Assembly (NCBI RefSeq): GCF_900454025.1
Contig: NZ_UGQM01000001.1
Coordinates: 1,054,001-1,118,000 of the forward strand
DNA from: Mycolicibacterium gilvum
GTDB taxonomy: Bacteria > Actinomycetota > Actinomycetes > Mycobacteriales > Mycobacteriaceae
Length of the DNA stretch: 64,000 nt
Direction of reading: 5' to 3'
The notes beneath the pieces are model-generated. The model did not search any database and was not told the DNA's origin. It was given only the letters and a program-made list of their open reading frames with translations. Below, piece by piece: positions 1 through 7,828 of this stretch. Within the stretch, counting starts at the first letter, position 1. The number at the start of each line of letters is the position of its first letter. The translations under genes were made by a program, and so were the position numbers.

Positions 1-29
1 ACGCGGTACTCGCGGATGTGAGTGCGGGG

Positions 30-443
30 TCACCCCATTCGCAGCGCCTCGACTGGTTGTCCGGTGGTGCCGGCAATCAGGTCGAAGTCCTTGTCGAGGT
101 GGAGGACGGTCAATCCGGCCTGCTCTGCTGTGGCGGCGACGAGTAGGTCGGGAATCGATGGTGCGCGGTGCTTGCCGCGGTCGGCGAGGGTGAGTTGTAC
201 TTCCCGGGCGCGATCTTCGACGGTCGGTGTCATGTACTCGATGGGCATGAGTGTCAACGGCGGCGAAGCGACCTCGGAACGTGCCTGCTCCGCTGTGCGA
301 AACGAATAGCCGATCTCAAGACGCGTGACCGTGCTGATGCGCACCAGCCCGCGGTCGATGCGCTCCATCCAGAGTTCGACGTCAGGTGACACAGCGAGCC
401 GCGTGTATGCCGACTTGTCGATCAGCCATGGCCTCAGTGCCAC
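30..443 (-). CDS. vapC: VapC-type PIN-domain toxin
   Basis: A 137-residue PIN-domain ribonuclease, the toxin half of a type II toxin-antitoxin pair; the family cleaves specific RNAs using a metal held by conserved acidic residues. Candidate active-site acids are D9 (in LIDKSAY), E43 (in RLEIGYS), D99 (in [10 protein letters not shown]) and D117 or D119 (in LHLDKDFD), spaced as in VapC proteins of this length. The GTG start at 443 overlaps the end of the antitoxin gene by 10 bases, so translation is probably coupled and toxin made only when antitoxin is made. The gene looks intact. Family assignment is secure; the RNA target cannot be read from sequence. Confidence 0.93.
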   Translation of the reverse strand: MALRPWLIDKSAYTRLAVSPDVELWMERIDRGLVRISTVTRLEIGYSFRTAEQARSEVASPPLTLMPIEYMTPTVEDRAREVQLTLADRGKHRAPSIPDLLVAATAEQAGLTVLHLDKDFDLIAGTTGQPVEALRMG

Positions 444-661
444 GCGCCGTCCATCGCCTCGGGGTCGTCGAGGTCGGAGGCCGCAGCCGACGCGCGACGC
501 AAATCGTCGATCGTCAACCGACCGCCGGAGTCGCTGCGCGGACGTTCGGCCTCGAAGCGCCGCCGGAGGTACTCCTGTCGCGATAAGCCCTGCGCCGCTG
601 CGGCGGCATCGATATGCGCCACCGCTGCCTCCGACAGCCCTCGGATCAACACGTCAGCCAT
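434..661 (-). CDS. vapB: VapB-type antitoxin
   Basis: A 75-residue antitoxin placed directly before vapC with a 10-base overlap. The N-terminal half ([20 protein letters not shown]) fits a ribbon-helix-helix DNA-binding fold as in FitA/VapB antitoxins; the acidic, disordered C-terminal part ([11 protein letters not shown]) fits the toxin-neutralising tail. The ATG at 661 follows a perfect AGGAGG Shine-Dalgarno (670-675, minus strand) by eight bases. A GATATC-TGT-GATATC element lies directly upstream, so autoregulation by VapB or VapBC is likely. Confidence is high from context and fold pattern. Confidence 0.9.
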   Translation of the reverse strand: MADVLIRGLSEAAVAHIDAAAAAQGLSRQEYLRRRFEAERPRSDSGGRLTIDDLRRASAAASDLDDPEAMDGAWH

Positions 662-675
662 CCTATTGACCTCCT

Positions 676-690
676 GATATCACAGATATC
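676..690 (-). promoter_or_regulatory. Candidate VapB/VapBC operator (GATATC repeat)
   Basis: Two GATATC hexamers separated by three bases form a 15-bp inverted repeat immediately upstream of the vapB Shine-Dalgarno. VapBC complexes typically repress their own promoters through such palindromes. The link to VapB is inference from position. Confidence 0.5.
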
Positions 691-748
691 GTACGCCGTG
701 ACAGGAGTGGCCGGGAGCGGCAATCGCCCGGATGGCGCACTGGGCCGA

Positions 749-765
749 GCTCACTCCGGGTGAGC
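749..765 (-). terminator. Short hairpin at the end of the ERCC4-Lsr2 gene
   Basis: GCTCAC and GTGAGC arms of six bases flank a five-base loop and overlap the stop codon at 751. A short GC hairpin without a T-run is common at mycobacterial gene ends, but this one is small and could be chance. Confidence 0.3.
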
Positions 766-1728
766 GTCGCGCCATGCCTGCCAGACCTCAGGGCGCAGCC
801 GGCCGCGACCGGGAACCGGTAACCCTGCGGAGCGGGCCCAGGCGCGCACGTCGGCGGTGCTTGGGCTGTCCGTCGGAGCCTGCACGGCGACGTCGATGCG
901 TACCGGCGAAATACGCTGCAGCGCAGCAGCTTCAGTGACCGCCCAGGCATGGGCGGCGGCCAGGAAGCGGTAGGTCCACTCTTCGGCCAGGGGGCGGGTC
1001 TCGCAGAACACGATCGGTACGCTGTGCCACCGGACCTGCAATTCGGCCAGCCCGTCGGCGACCACGGCGGGACGGACCCGGTCGAGTTTGAACAGTTGCG
1101 AGTAGCGGTCCTCGACAACGATCGCCGCCCGCGGCAGTGCCGCCAGATCGGCGACCTGATAGCGCAGCCGGCCGGTGGTCAGGCTGGTCACCAGATCGGC
1201 CAGGGATTTGCGTTCGACGCTGGCGACCAGCGCACCGTCGACCTCCAGGCCGTAATCACCGCACGGCAGGGGCCTGGGCACGGTGATGCTCTGCTGGGTG
1301 GCGAACCGGTAGGCGTACCGCTCGTGGGTGTCGACGAGGATGTGCAACTGCTCCAGGCCTTGAGCGCGCGCGGTGGGCGTGCGCACATTCGGGCGGGCCT
1401 GCTTACGGGTGCGCGGTGACTGCCAGAACACCGCGTCGCGGCCCCGTGCGGTGGTGAACACCACTTGGGAGCGGTTCTCGCGGCCCCGCTGGGCGATCAC
1501 GTCGATCGAGGCGCCCCGGCGTTGGCAGGACCGCAGCGGGATCCGTTCGACGATCTCCGGATCATCGGGCCATTCGTCAAGACCGACCGGGTGGCAGTAC
1601 AGGGCCTTGACCCGCGGCCAGGTGTCCGACGTGCGAAACAGCAGGTCGCCGCCGGGCTGCGGCAGGCGCATCAAATAGTGCAGCCGGGATCCGTCGTCGG
1701 GGTTCCGCGCGATCAGCAACTCCACCAC
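751..1728 (-). CDS. ERCC4-type nuclease with C-terminal Lsr2-like DNA-binding domain
   Basis: A 325-residue protein in three parts. Residues 1-125 are unassigned. Residues 128-245 are an ERCC4/XPF-like nuclease domain: VDTHERY at 132-138, GDYGLEV near 158-164, and the signature ERK-x3-D at 172-178, so the metal-binding catalytic set appears complete. Residues 293-323 (VRAWARSAG...GRGRLRPEVWQAW) match the C-terminal domain of the mycobacterial nucleoid protein Lsr2, including the Arg-Gly-Arg minor-groove motif at 308-310. The likely role is a DNA nuclease steered to AT-rich, xenogeneic DNA; that role is inference. GTG start at 1728. The unknown gene at 1832-2407 lies upstream on the same strand with a 103-base gap. 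Confidence 0.85.
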   Translation of the reverse strand: MVELLIARNPDDGSRLHYLMRLPQPGGDLLFRTSDTWPRVKALYCHPVGLDEWPDDPEIVERIPLRSCQRRGASIDVIAQRGRENRSQVVFTTARGRDAVFWQSPRTRKQARPNVRTPTARAQGLEQLHILVDTHERYAYRFATQQSITVPRPLPCGDYGLEVDGALVASVERKSLADLVTSLTTGRLRYQVADLAALPRAAIVVEDRYSQLFKLDRVRPAVVADGLAELQVRWHSVPIVFCETRPLAEEWTYRFLAAAHAWAVTEAAALQRISPVRIDVAVQAPTDSPSTADVRAWARSAGLPVPGRGRLRPEVWQAWRDAHPE

Positions 1729-1831
1729 GCCCCGAGTGTGCCCGGTGCGGCGGGGTGTGGCACGCGGTTCCCGACGGCTTTCTGGCGGGCGAGGGGCCTC
1801 GCAGCCGCTGCGCTGATCGGCAGCCTTGTCG

Positions 1832-2407
1832 CTACAGCGGTGGCGGCACGAATTCCGGGCCGATCACGCGGGCGAAGGCATCCCGCGAGGCGCGCGGACC
1901 CGGCGGCCACTCCTGCTGCCATAACCGCAGCGGAACATCGGCCTCGGGATCGAATCTGCGTGCCAACCGCGCGAACTCGTCGTTGCGCCATTCCCGCAGC
2001 CGGCCGAAACCGTCCGCGAACCACGCCACCCGCTCGATCTGCTGCTGTCGGATATGGCGCGGGGCGCCGCACCGCACGGTGATCCCGTTCATGACGCTGT
2101 GCCGGCCTAGGGCGAACGGGCGGATTCCCCAGCCGGTCTCGACTGCTGAGTTGACGGCCCGGCAGTTCTCGCAGGCCAGCCACGACCAGCGCGACCGGCC
2201 GCCGGCTGTCGCCCGGAGGCAGATGACGCACAGGTCGCACTCCCGGGAGACGTCGGAGTCCGCCCATCGGACGGGACGCACCTCATCGCTGCAGGACTGC
2301 CACCGCACCTCCCCGGGTGCGTAGCGTCGCCCGCGCAGTTGAACGGGCCCGCGCAGCCCGCCGCACGGAATGTGCACGGACAGTTCGGTAATAGGTTGCT
2401 CTGACAT
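1832..2407 (-). CDS. Cysteine-rich protein of unknown function
   Basis: A 191-residue protein I do not recognise. It starts at ATG 2407 (MSEQPITEL); an in-frame upstream extension rich in Arg is unlikely to be translated. The middle holds two close cysteine pairs (ECDLCVICL and LACENCRA) and a later RCGAP, which suggest one or two metal-binding knuckles. The C-terminal half is charged and Trp-rich (RLREWRNDEFARLARRF, RLWQQEWPPGP). Codon use is as in the neighbours. It is co-directional with the ERCC4-Lsr2 gene and may share its transcript; no catalytic motif is visible. Confidence 0.65.
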   Translation of the reverse strand: MSEQPITELSVHIPCGGLRGPVQLRGRRYAPGEVRWQSCSDEVRPVRWADSDVSRECDLCVICLRATAGGRSRWSWLACENCRAVNSAVETGWGIRPFALGRHSVMNGITVRCGAPRHIRQQQIERVAWFADGFGRLREWRNDEFARLARRFDPEADVPLRLWQQEWPPGPRASRDAFARVIGPEFVPPPL

Positions 2408-2896
2408 CGTTCGCCGTTTCTGGCGACGCCGCATTCGGGCGTCCACCGCTTGCACGCACCGCGTGCCCGCTCTTCCCCTGGGGCACCGTGCGGTGGTCGC
2501 GCGGTTGCCGGGACGACGGGCCAGGTACCCGAACAGTCGTCCGCTCGTGAGCTGAAGCCAGAGTAATCCCGTGCTCCGACACGTTCGTCACTCACGCGAC
2601 ACCATCGACGCGCGGACCCCGAACGTCATCGCCAGATCCCACGGTGGGACACCCCACGTCGACGTCGACAGGGCCCCGCGGTCTGGGGTGCTCCTGCAAT
2701 ACCGATGCGGGTATACCCGCCCCAGGCTGCACCGACTCGCTCAGCAAAGGGGCGCACGCGAGCGACCGAGGGCCTTGGAGACGCCTGTAGCCAGGTCGCG
2801 GCCCGGCACCGTCGAGGACGAATCGGTACCCTGGCGAAGTGCGCTGTATGCCGTCGAGGGCAGGCAGCTCCATCGATGTGTTAAGGAACGAATGCC
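2408..2896. other. 489-bp intergenic region between divergent genes
   Basis: This gap separates the minus-strand unknown gene (start 2407) from the plus-strand vanW-like gene (start 2897). I find no credible coding frame in it. It must hold both promoters; the one clear structure is the perfect 14-bp palindrome at 2707-2720. An AAGGAA ribosome-binding sequence lies at 2883-2888 before the VanW start. Confidence 0.5.
2707..2720. promoter_or_regulatory. Perfect 14-bp palindrome GCGGGTATACCCGC
   Basis: Perfect palindrome in the centre of a divergent intergenic region, about 180 bases before the VanW start. It may be an operator or a small hairpin. No regulator is encoded nearby, so the binding protein is unknown. 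Confidence 0.4.
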
Positions 2897-4627
2897 ATGC
2901 GCGCCGACCGAGCGCAACCAAAGGTCATCACGGCGACCGCACCCGCCGGGCCGGCACGTCCCCGTCGCCGGCGGCTTCTGTGGACCCTGATCGCCGCGCC
3001 GTTCGCGCTGCTGGCCGTCGCCTACATCGGTGATCTGCTGTACAGCAAAGACCGGGTCGTCCGAGGCGTTACGGCCGCCGGTGTCCCGATCGGCGGGCTC
3101 ACCCTGACCGACGCCGAGGACCGCCTGCGCGCTGAGGTCAGCCCGCGCGCGACGCGTCCGATCCCCGTCACCGCCGGTCCGGCCCGCGACGAGATCGATC
3201 CGGCATCAGCCGGTCTGACCGTCGACTGGCGCGCGACCGTCGAACAATCCGGCGCCCAACCGGTGAACCCGATCACCCGGCTCACGTCACTGTTCGAGAC
3301 CCGCGAGATCGGCGTCGTCTCCACCGCCGACGACGACGCGCTCACCGCCGCCCTCGACCGACTCGACGAGACCATCGCGAAGGATCCGGTCGAAGGAACC
3401 GTGCGGTTCGACGGGCGCGAACCCGTCGCGGTCGACCCCGAGAACGGACTCCGCCTCGACGTCGACACCTCCGCAGACCTGCTCAAACGCGACTGGGCCA
3501 CCGGCCGCACCATCGACCTGCCGATCGTCGAACCCGAGCCCGCCACAACGGCGTCCGACGTCCAGGAGGCCATCGACGACGTCGCCGCCCCGGCGGTCTC
3601 GGCACCGCTGGTCATCACCGGCGACGACGACACCCGCGCGACCGTCGACGAGGACGTCATCGCCGCGGCCATGACCTTCGACGTCGAGGACGGCGACATC
3701 CTGGCCACCGTCGACGAGAACGTCATCGTCGACGCCGCACGGCCCCAACTCGCCGACTCCGAGACACCGCGGCGCGACGCCACCCTCGACTTCGCCGTGT
3801 CCCCGCCGGCGAAGGTGCCGTCCGAAGACGGCCGTCGCATCGACTACGGCGAGACCCTCAACGACGTCATGGATGTGCTCACCAGCACCGACGACCGTGA
3901 GATCGCGGCGGTCTACGTCGACGACGCCGCGACGTTCACCACCGAGGACATCGCGAAGCTCGGCCCTGTCGAGGTCATCGGCGAGTTCCAGACCTCCGGA
4001 TTCTCCGGTGCCTCCGGACGCAACATCAAACGTGCCGCCGAGGCGATCGACGGCATCGTCGTCGCGCCGGGGGAGACGTTCAGCCTCAACGGCGCCACCA
4101 ACCCGCGCACCGCGGCCAACGGATACGTCGAGTCCGGCATCATCCTCAACGGCCGCCCGGACACCGGCGTCGGCGGTGGGGTGTCCCAGGTCGCCACCAC
4201 CCTGTTCAACGCCGCGTACTTCGCGGGCATGGATCTCGTCGAGCACCAGGAGCACAGCTACTACATCAGCCGCTATCCGGCAGGCCGCGAGGCCACCGTG
4301 TTCGGCGACGAGATCGACGTGAAATTCCGCAACGACGGGCCGACGCCGGTGCAGATCCAGACCACATGGACGTCGTCGGCGATCACCGTGCAGCTGGTGG
4401 GGATCAAACGCTACGAGGTGTCCTCGGCACAGAGTCCCCGCTCGAAGCCGACCAGCCCCCGCACCATCACGATCCCCGCCGGTGAATCCTGCAGCGCCAG
4501 CGGCGGCGCGCCCGGTTTCACCATCACCGACACCCGCACGCTGCGCGACATCGTCACCGGGGACATCCGCACCGAATCCCACACCGTGCGCTACGACCCG
4601 ATCCCCAAGGTGGTGTGCGGGGGCTGA
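2897..4627 (+). CDS. VanW-family cell-envelope protein
   Basis: A 576-residue protein with a basic N-terminus and one membrane segment at about residues 26-45 (RRLLWTLIAAPFALLAVAY), so most of it should lie outside the membrane. Residues about 60-340 contain repeated acidic segments resembling the peptidoglycan-binding-type repeats that precede VanW domains. The VanW domain runs from about 355 to 500, recognisable by ETFSLNGATNPRTAANGY, GGGVSQVATTLFNAAYFAG and HSYYISRYPAGREATVF. VanW is associated with vancomycin-resistance loci and wall metabolism but its activity is not established. The ATG at 2897 follows AAGGAA. Gene is intact and apparently monocistronic. Confidence 0.85.
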   Translation: MRADRAQPKVITATAPAGPARPRRRRLLWTLIAAPFALLAVAYIGDLLYSKDRVVRGVTAAGVPIGGLTLTDAEDRLRAEVSPRATRPIPVTAGPARDEIDPASAGLTVDWRATVEQSGAQPVNPITRLTSLFETREIGVVSTADDDALTAALDRLDETIAKDPVEGTVRFDGREPVAVDPENGLRLDVDTSADLLKRDWATGRTIDLPIVEPEPATTASDVQEAIDDVAAPAVSAPLVITGDDDTRATVDEDVIAAAMTFDVEDGDILATVDENVIVDAARPQLADSETPRRDATLDFAVSPPAKVPSEDGRRIDYGETLNDVMDVLTSTDDREIAAVYVDDAATFTTEDIAKLGPVEVIGEFQTSGFSGASGRNIKRAAEAIDGIVVAPGETFSLNGATNPRTAANGYVESGIILNGRPDTGVGGGVSQVATTLFNAAYFAGMDLVEHQEHSYYISRYPAGREATVFGDEIDVKFRNDGPTPVQIQTTWTSSAITVQLVGIKRYEVSSAQSPRSKPTSPRTITIPAGESCSASGGAPGFTITDTRTLRDIVTGDIRTESHTVRYDPIPKVVCGG

Positions 4628-4754
4628 GTACCCCTCGGGTGGCCGTCAACAAATGATGACGCAAGAAAAAGAAGACACCCCATGTTCTCCGGCGTTCCAC
4701 TGAGCGCGCGACGCCCGTTTCGCTGCCAGACCGACCGTGCGTAAGGTTCCCGCC

Positions 4755-5906
4755 ATGCCATCTGCGGGACCGCTGTCCGGAGTGAAAGTCGTCGACCTGA
4801 CCGCCGTCGTCGCGGGGCCGTACTGCACCCAGATCATGGCCGACATGGGCGCCGACGTCGTCAAAGTCGAGGCGCCACAGGGGGATAACGCCCGCTACAT
4901 CTCCGTCGGGCCGGAACCTGGCCTGAGTGGCGTGTTCACCAACGTCAACCGCGGCAAGCGCAGCGTCGTGCTCGACCTGCAGACCGACGCCGGAAAGGAC
5001 GCCCTGCGTACGCTTGTCGCGCGCGCCGACGTGTTCATCCATTCGATGCGCGCCGCTGCGATCGCCAAGCTCGGCTTCGACTACGCGGCGGTCGCCGACC
5101 TCAACCCGTCGATCGTCTACACCAACTGTTACGGCTACGGCCGCACCGGACCCTATGCCGCCCGGCCCGCCTACGACGACACCATCCAGGCCGAGTGCGG
5201 ACTGGCCGCGGTGCAGGAAGAGCTCACGGGCACAGCGGGTTACGTCGGTTCGATCATGGCCGACAAGATCTGCGGGCTGACCGCGGTGAACGCGACCATG
5301 ATGGCGCTGTTCCACCGCGAGCGCACCGGCGAGGGCCAGGAGGTCGAAGTGCCGATGTTCGAGACCATGGCGGCGTTCATGTTGGTCGAACACGCCAACG
5401 GCGCCATGTTCGACCCGCCCCTGGGCCCTGCGCTGTACCCCCGCACCGTCGCGCGCAACCGCCGGCCCTACCAGACCAGCGACGGGCACCTCGCCGCGCT
5501 GATCTACAACGACAAGCAGTGGCAGGCGTTCATCGACGCGGTGAAGCCCGCCTGGGCCACCGACCGGTACGCGACCATGGCGGGCCGCGCCGCCGACATC
5601 GACACCGTCTACGGCCTGATCGGCGACGCACTGCGCGAGCGGACCACCGCCGAGTGGCTGGCGCTGTTCGACGAACTCGGCATCCCGGCCTCACCGCTGC
5701 GCAGCACCGGCGACCTGTTCACCGATCCGCACCTCGACGCGGTCGGATTCTTCGAGACCGTGCAGACCGGGCACGGCCCGGTGCGCTTTCCCGGTGTGCC
5801 CACCGGCTTTTCGCGCACACCCGGTCGGGTCCGCGGCGGCGCGCCCCGGCTCGGGGAGCACACCGCCGAAGTCCTCGCGGACTGGGGGCAGGAGCCGGTC
5901 AAGTAG
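4755..5906 (+). CDS. Family III CoA-transferase (CaiB/BaiF type)
   Basis: A 383-residue enzyme of the CaiB/BaiF class, which moves CoA between acyl groups. The N-terminal motif LSGVKVVDLTAVVAGPYCTQ with MGADVVKVE, the segment NRGKRSVVLDL and the catalytic aspartate in RPAYDDTIQAECG (D141) are all present; the C-terminal GVP-TGFSRTPG and LGEHTAEVL are typical. I chose ATG 4755, as the upstream in-frame GTG at 4737 would add six unconserved residues. The substrate cannot be told. It ends six bases from the convergent DUF732 gene and stands alone on its strand. Confidence 0.9.
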   Translation: MPSAGPLSGVKVVDLTAVVAGPYCTQIMADMGADVVKVEAPQGDNARYISVGPEPGLSGVFTNVNRGKRSVVLDLQTDAGKDALRTLVARADVFIHSMRAAAIAKLGFDYAAVADLNPSIVYTNCYGYGRTGPYAARPAYDDTIQAECGLAAVQEELTGTAGYVGSIMADKICGLTAVNATMMALFHRERTGEGQEVEVPMFETMAAFMLVEHANGAMFDPPLGPALYPRTVARNRRPYQTSDGHLAALIYNDKQWQAFIDAVKPAWATDRYATMAGRAADIDTVYGLIGDALRERTTAEWLALFDELGIPASPLRSTGDLFTDPHLDAVGFFETVQTGHGPVRFPGVPTGFSRTPGRVRGGAPRLGEHTAEVLADWGQEPVK

Positions 5907-5912
5907 GTCGGC

Positions 5913-6215
5913 TCACACGGGCGGGCAGTACGTCATGTTCGCGAGCACGACGTAGTCCGCGGCGGCTTCCCAGTCGAGGTCGGGATTGTCGCCCAACACG
6001 AAGCCGACGACCTGAGTGGGCGAGGTGCCGCGATCAAGTTCGCGGCACACGGCGTAGGCGTCATAGATCGTCGCGTACGGGTTGGAACTGGTGATTCCCA
6101 CCTTCTGCAGCCGGTCGAGGAACACGGCATCCTCCGGCGAAGCCGAGGCGGGTGCGGCGAGTCCGACGGCAGCGACAGCCGCGATCCCCGCGGAGGCGGC
6201 ACGTCGTGCGAACAT
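5913..6215 (-). CDS. Small secreted DUF732 protein
   Basis: A 100-residue protein with a Sec signal peptide (MFARRAASAGIAAVAAVGL, cleavage near APASA at about residue 25) and a mature DUF732 domain: DAVFLDRLQKVGI, then AVCRELDRGTSPTQVV and a C-terminal Cys (NMTYCPPV), giving a probable disulfide with the earlier Cys. DUF732 proteins are abundant secreted proteins of mycobacteria with no settled function. AGGAAGG lies just before ATG 6215. It is convergent with the CoA-transferase gene. A second DUF732 domain occurs nearby in the protein at 7829-8749. Confidence 0.88.
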   Translation of the reverse strand: MFARRAASAGIAAVAAVGLAAPASASPEDAVFLDRLQKVGITSSNPYATIYDAYAVCRELDRGTSPTQVVGFVLGDNPDLDWEAAADYVVLANMTYCPPV

Positions 6216-6528
6216 CGCTCTGCCTTCCTCGTCGCGGACCTGAGGTCGACGGCCGGTAGCAAACGAACCTGCCGACCGAGGACCCTGCCTGTGCTGGGCA
6301 TCCTAGCGCCGTCGGCCGACAGTGCCCAACCATGGCCGAGTGACTGACACAGCTAATTTTGCGGACGCAAGTATCCGGGAACGAATTTCGGCGCGGCCGT
6401 AACGTCGCGGACCTCGCCGACGACAGTAGTGATTGCAGTGACAATGCGGTTGTCCTGCGCCAGGGGGAATCGGGGATTCTCGGCCCGGTCGCCGTCTTCG
6501 TCGCGCTGACGGGGGTTGAGCGTGACGA
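6216..6528. other. Divergent intergenic region
   Basis: About 310 bases separating the DUF732 gene from the zinc-ribbon genes. It should carry both promoters. I see no strong palindrome and no convincing coding frame here; a possible small gene begins at 6529. Confidence 0.4.
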
Positions 6529-6732
6529 ATGTGGCTGAAGTGGCTGACCGGGCAACTGATGTTCGGTCGCCGGGCCAACGCGGGGTATCCCCGATTCCCT
6601 TTGTCGGTGGGCGAGCGCATCATCGTGACATGGGGTCGAAGCGACTGCCGTCAGGCAAATGTCGTGCAGACGCGGGGGAGCGCCGGGATCGCGGCGCGAG
6701 TGTTCGGCCGGTGGGGAATGAACGATGAGTGA
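6529..6732 (+). CDS. Possible small protein upstream of the zinc-ribbon genes
   Basis: A 67-codon frame starting MWLKWLTGQLMFGRR and containing the compact segment SVGERIIVTWGRSD. Its third-codon positions are mostly G or C, as in real genes here, and its stop overlaps the next gene's ATG region by eight bases, as in coupled genes. There is no convincing Shine-Dalgarno and I recognise no family. The overlapping alternative frame has no better support. Treat as tentative. Confidence 0.3.
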   Translation: MWLKWLTGQLMFGRRANAGYPRFPLSVGERIIVTWGRSDCRQANVVQTRGSAGIAARVFGRWGMNDE

Positions 6733-7819
6733 TGGATTCGACGGCGCGCCGATGGTGGTCTGCCCGCAAGGGCACCTCAACGCGTGGCACTACAAATTCT
6801 GCGGGCAGTGCGGGTCCCCGATCGGCGCTGTGGCCTTTCCCGACGACGACCCCGTGGAGGTCGAGCGTCGCCCACGACGTCGCGGTCTGCTGATCGGCGG
6901 GGCCGTCGCGACGGTCGTGGTGATCGCGGCGGCCGTGGCCGTCACCGTCTTGATGGCAGGGTCGTCCGGCGACGACGTCGCCGTCCCGCAACCCGGGGGT
7001 TTCGGTGCGGGGACGGTGGATCCGGCCGGCATGGTGCCCTCCTGCACGACGCCGCCGCTGGTTCAGGCCGAGTCGGTGGACATGACCGGCGACGGGATGA
7101 CCGTCGACGCCGCGTTCATATCGCGCTGCGCGGGAGGCGACACCGAGGCCGCACCGTCAGCGAGGATCACCGTCGCCGACGGCGAACGGGATATCGCGGC
7201 CGGGATCTTCGACTTCTCCGCGGCGCCGCTGACCATGAAGCCGGGCGAGACCGCGCGGCGCACGCTGGTGTTCCCGGCGGGCATGTACTGGCGCACCACC
7301 GAGATGTTCTCCGGCGCTCCGCAACTGGTGTTCCACCCCGGTGAACAGGCTGACGCCACCACGGCGACGGTGTCCTCAGGCTCGGACCGGTTGGTCGCCC
7401 ACGCAGTCGCCGAACCCGAGCACGGCAGCATCGACGGTGTCGCCGAGGCGGTGCTGCGTGAGTTGCGCGATGCCGACTACGGGTATGTGTCCGCATCGAT
7501 CGCGAACCGATGGGTGCCCCAGATCAGTGCGAAGAAGGCCGGTCTGGTCGTCGACGGGGCGACGATCACCAGCGCCGACGTACTGCGCGATCACTACGAC
7601 CTGAGGGCGAAGTACAGCGGCGCGCGCCTGGTGTCCTCGGCGCAGTGGAGTACCTTCGACTCGGACGACTTCTGGGTGACGGTGGTGGGGACGCCGAAAC
7701 TGTCGCCCGCGGAGGCGAATGGGTGGTGCGATGCGAACGGGTTGGGCGTCGACGACTGTTTCGCGAAGTTCGTGAGCACGCTGTTCGGTGTTGAAGGCAC
7801 CACGGCGTACCGGAAGTAG
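6725..7819 (+). CDS. Zinc-ribbon membrane protein
   Basis: A 364-residue protein with an N-terminal zinc ribbon (CPQGHLNAWHYKFCGQCG, residues 13-30), a basic linker (RRPRRRG) and one membrane helix at about 52-78 (LLIGGAVATVVVIAAAVAVTVLM). The rest (about 285 residues) should be extracytoplasmic; it begins Gly/Pro-rich and shows no enzyme motif I recognise. The late region has paired cysteines (NGWCDANGLGVDDCF) that could form a disulfide. Single-pass with a cytosolic zinc ribbon suggests a sensor or scaffold, which is inference. The next gene begins nine bases after the stop and has the same overall plan, so the pair is probably an operon. Confidence 0.75.
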   Translation: MSDGFDGAPMVVCPQGHLNAWHYKFCGQCGSPIGAVAFPDDDPVEVERRPRRRGLLIGGAVATVVVIAAAVAVTVLMAGSSGDDVAVPQPGGFGAGTVDPAGMVPSCTTPPLVQAESVDMTGDGMTVDAAFISRCAGGDTEAAPSARITVADGERDIAAGIFDFSAAPLTMKPGETARRTLVFPAGMYWRTTEMFSGAPQLVFHPGEQADATTATVSSGSDRLVAHAVAEPEHGSIDGVAEAVLRELRDADYGYVSASIANRWVPQISAKKAGLVVDGATITSADVLRDHYDLRAKYSGARLVSSAQWSTFDSDDFWVTVVGTPKLSPAEANGWCDANGLGVDDCFAKFVSTLFGVEGTTAYRK

Positions 7820-7828
7820 GTGGGACGG

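Noticed and set aside
3022..5489. Long minus-strand open frames over the VanW and CoA-transferase genes
   Set aside because: Composition is low-complexity (Ser- or Gly/Val/Asp-rich) and mirrors the codon bias of the plus-strand genes; no motifs.
6361..6410. GCGGACGCAA plus ACGTCGCG shared with the region at 33936-33976
   Set aside because: The two short matches have different spacing (26 and 18 bases) and are expected by chance in GC-rich DNA; not enough for a shared promoter.
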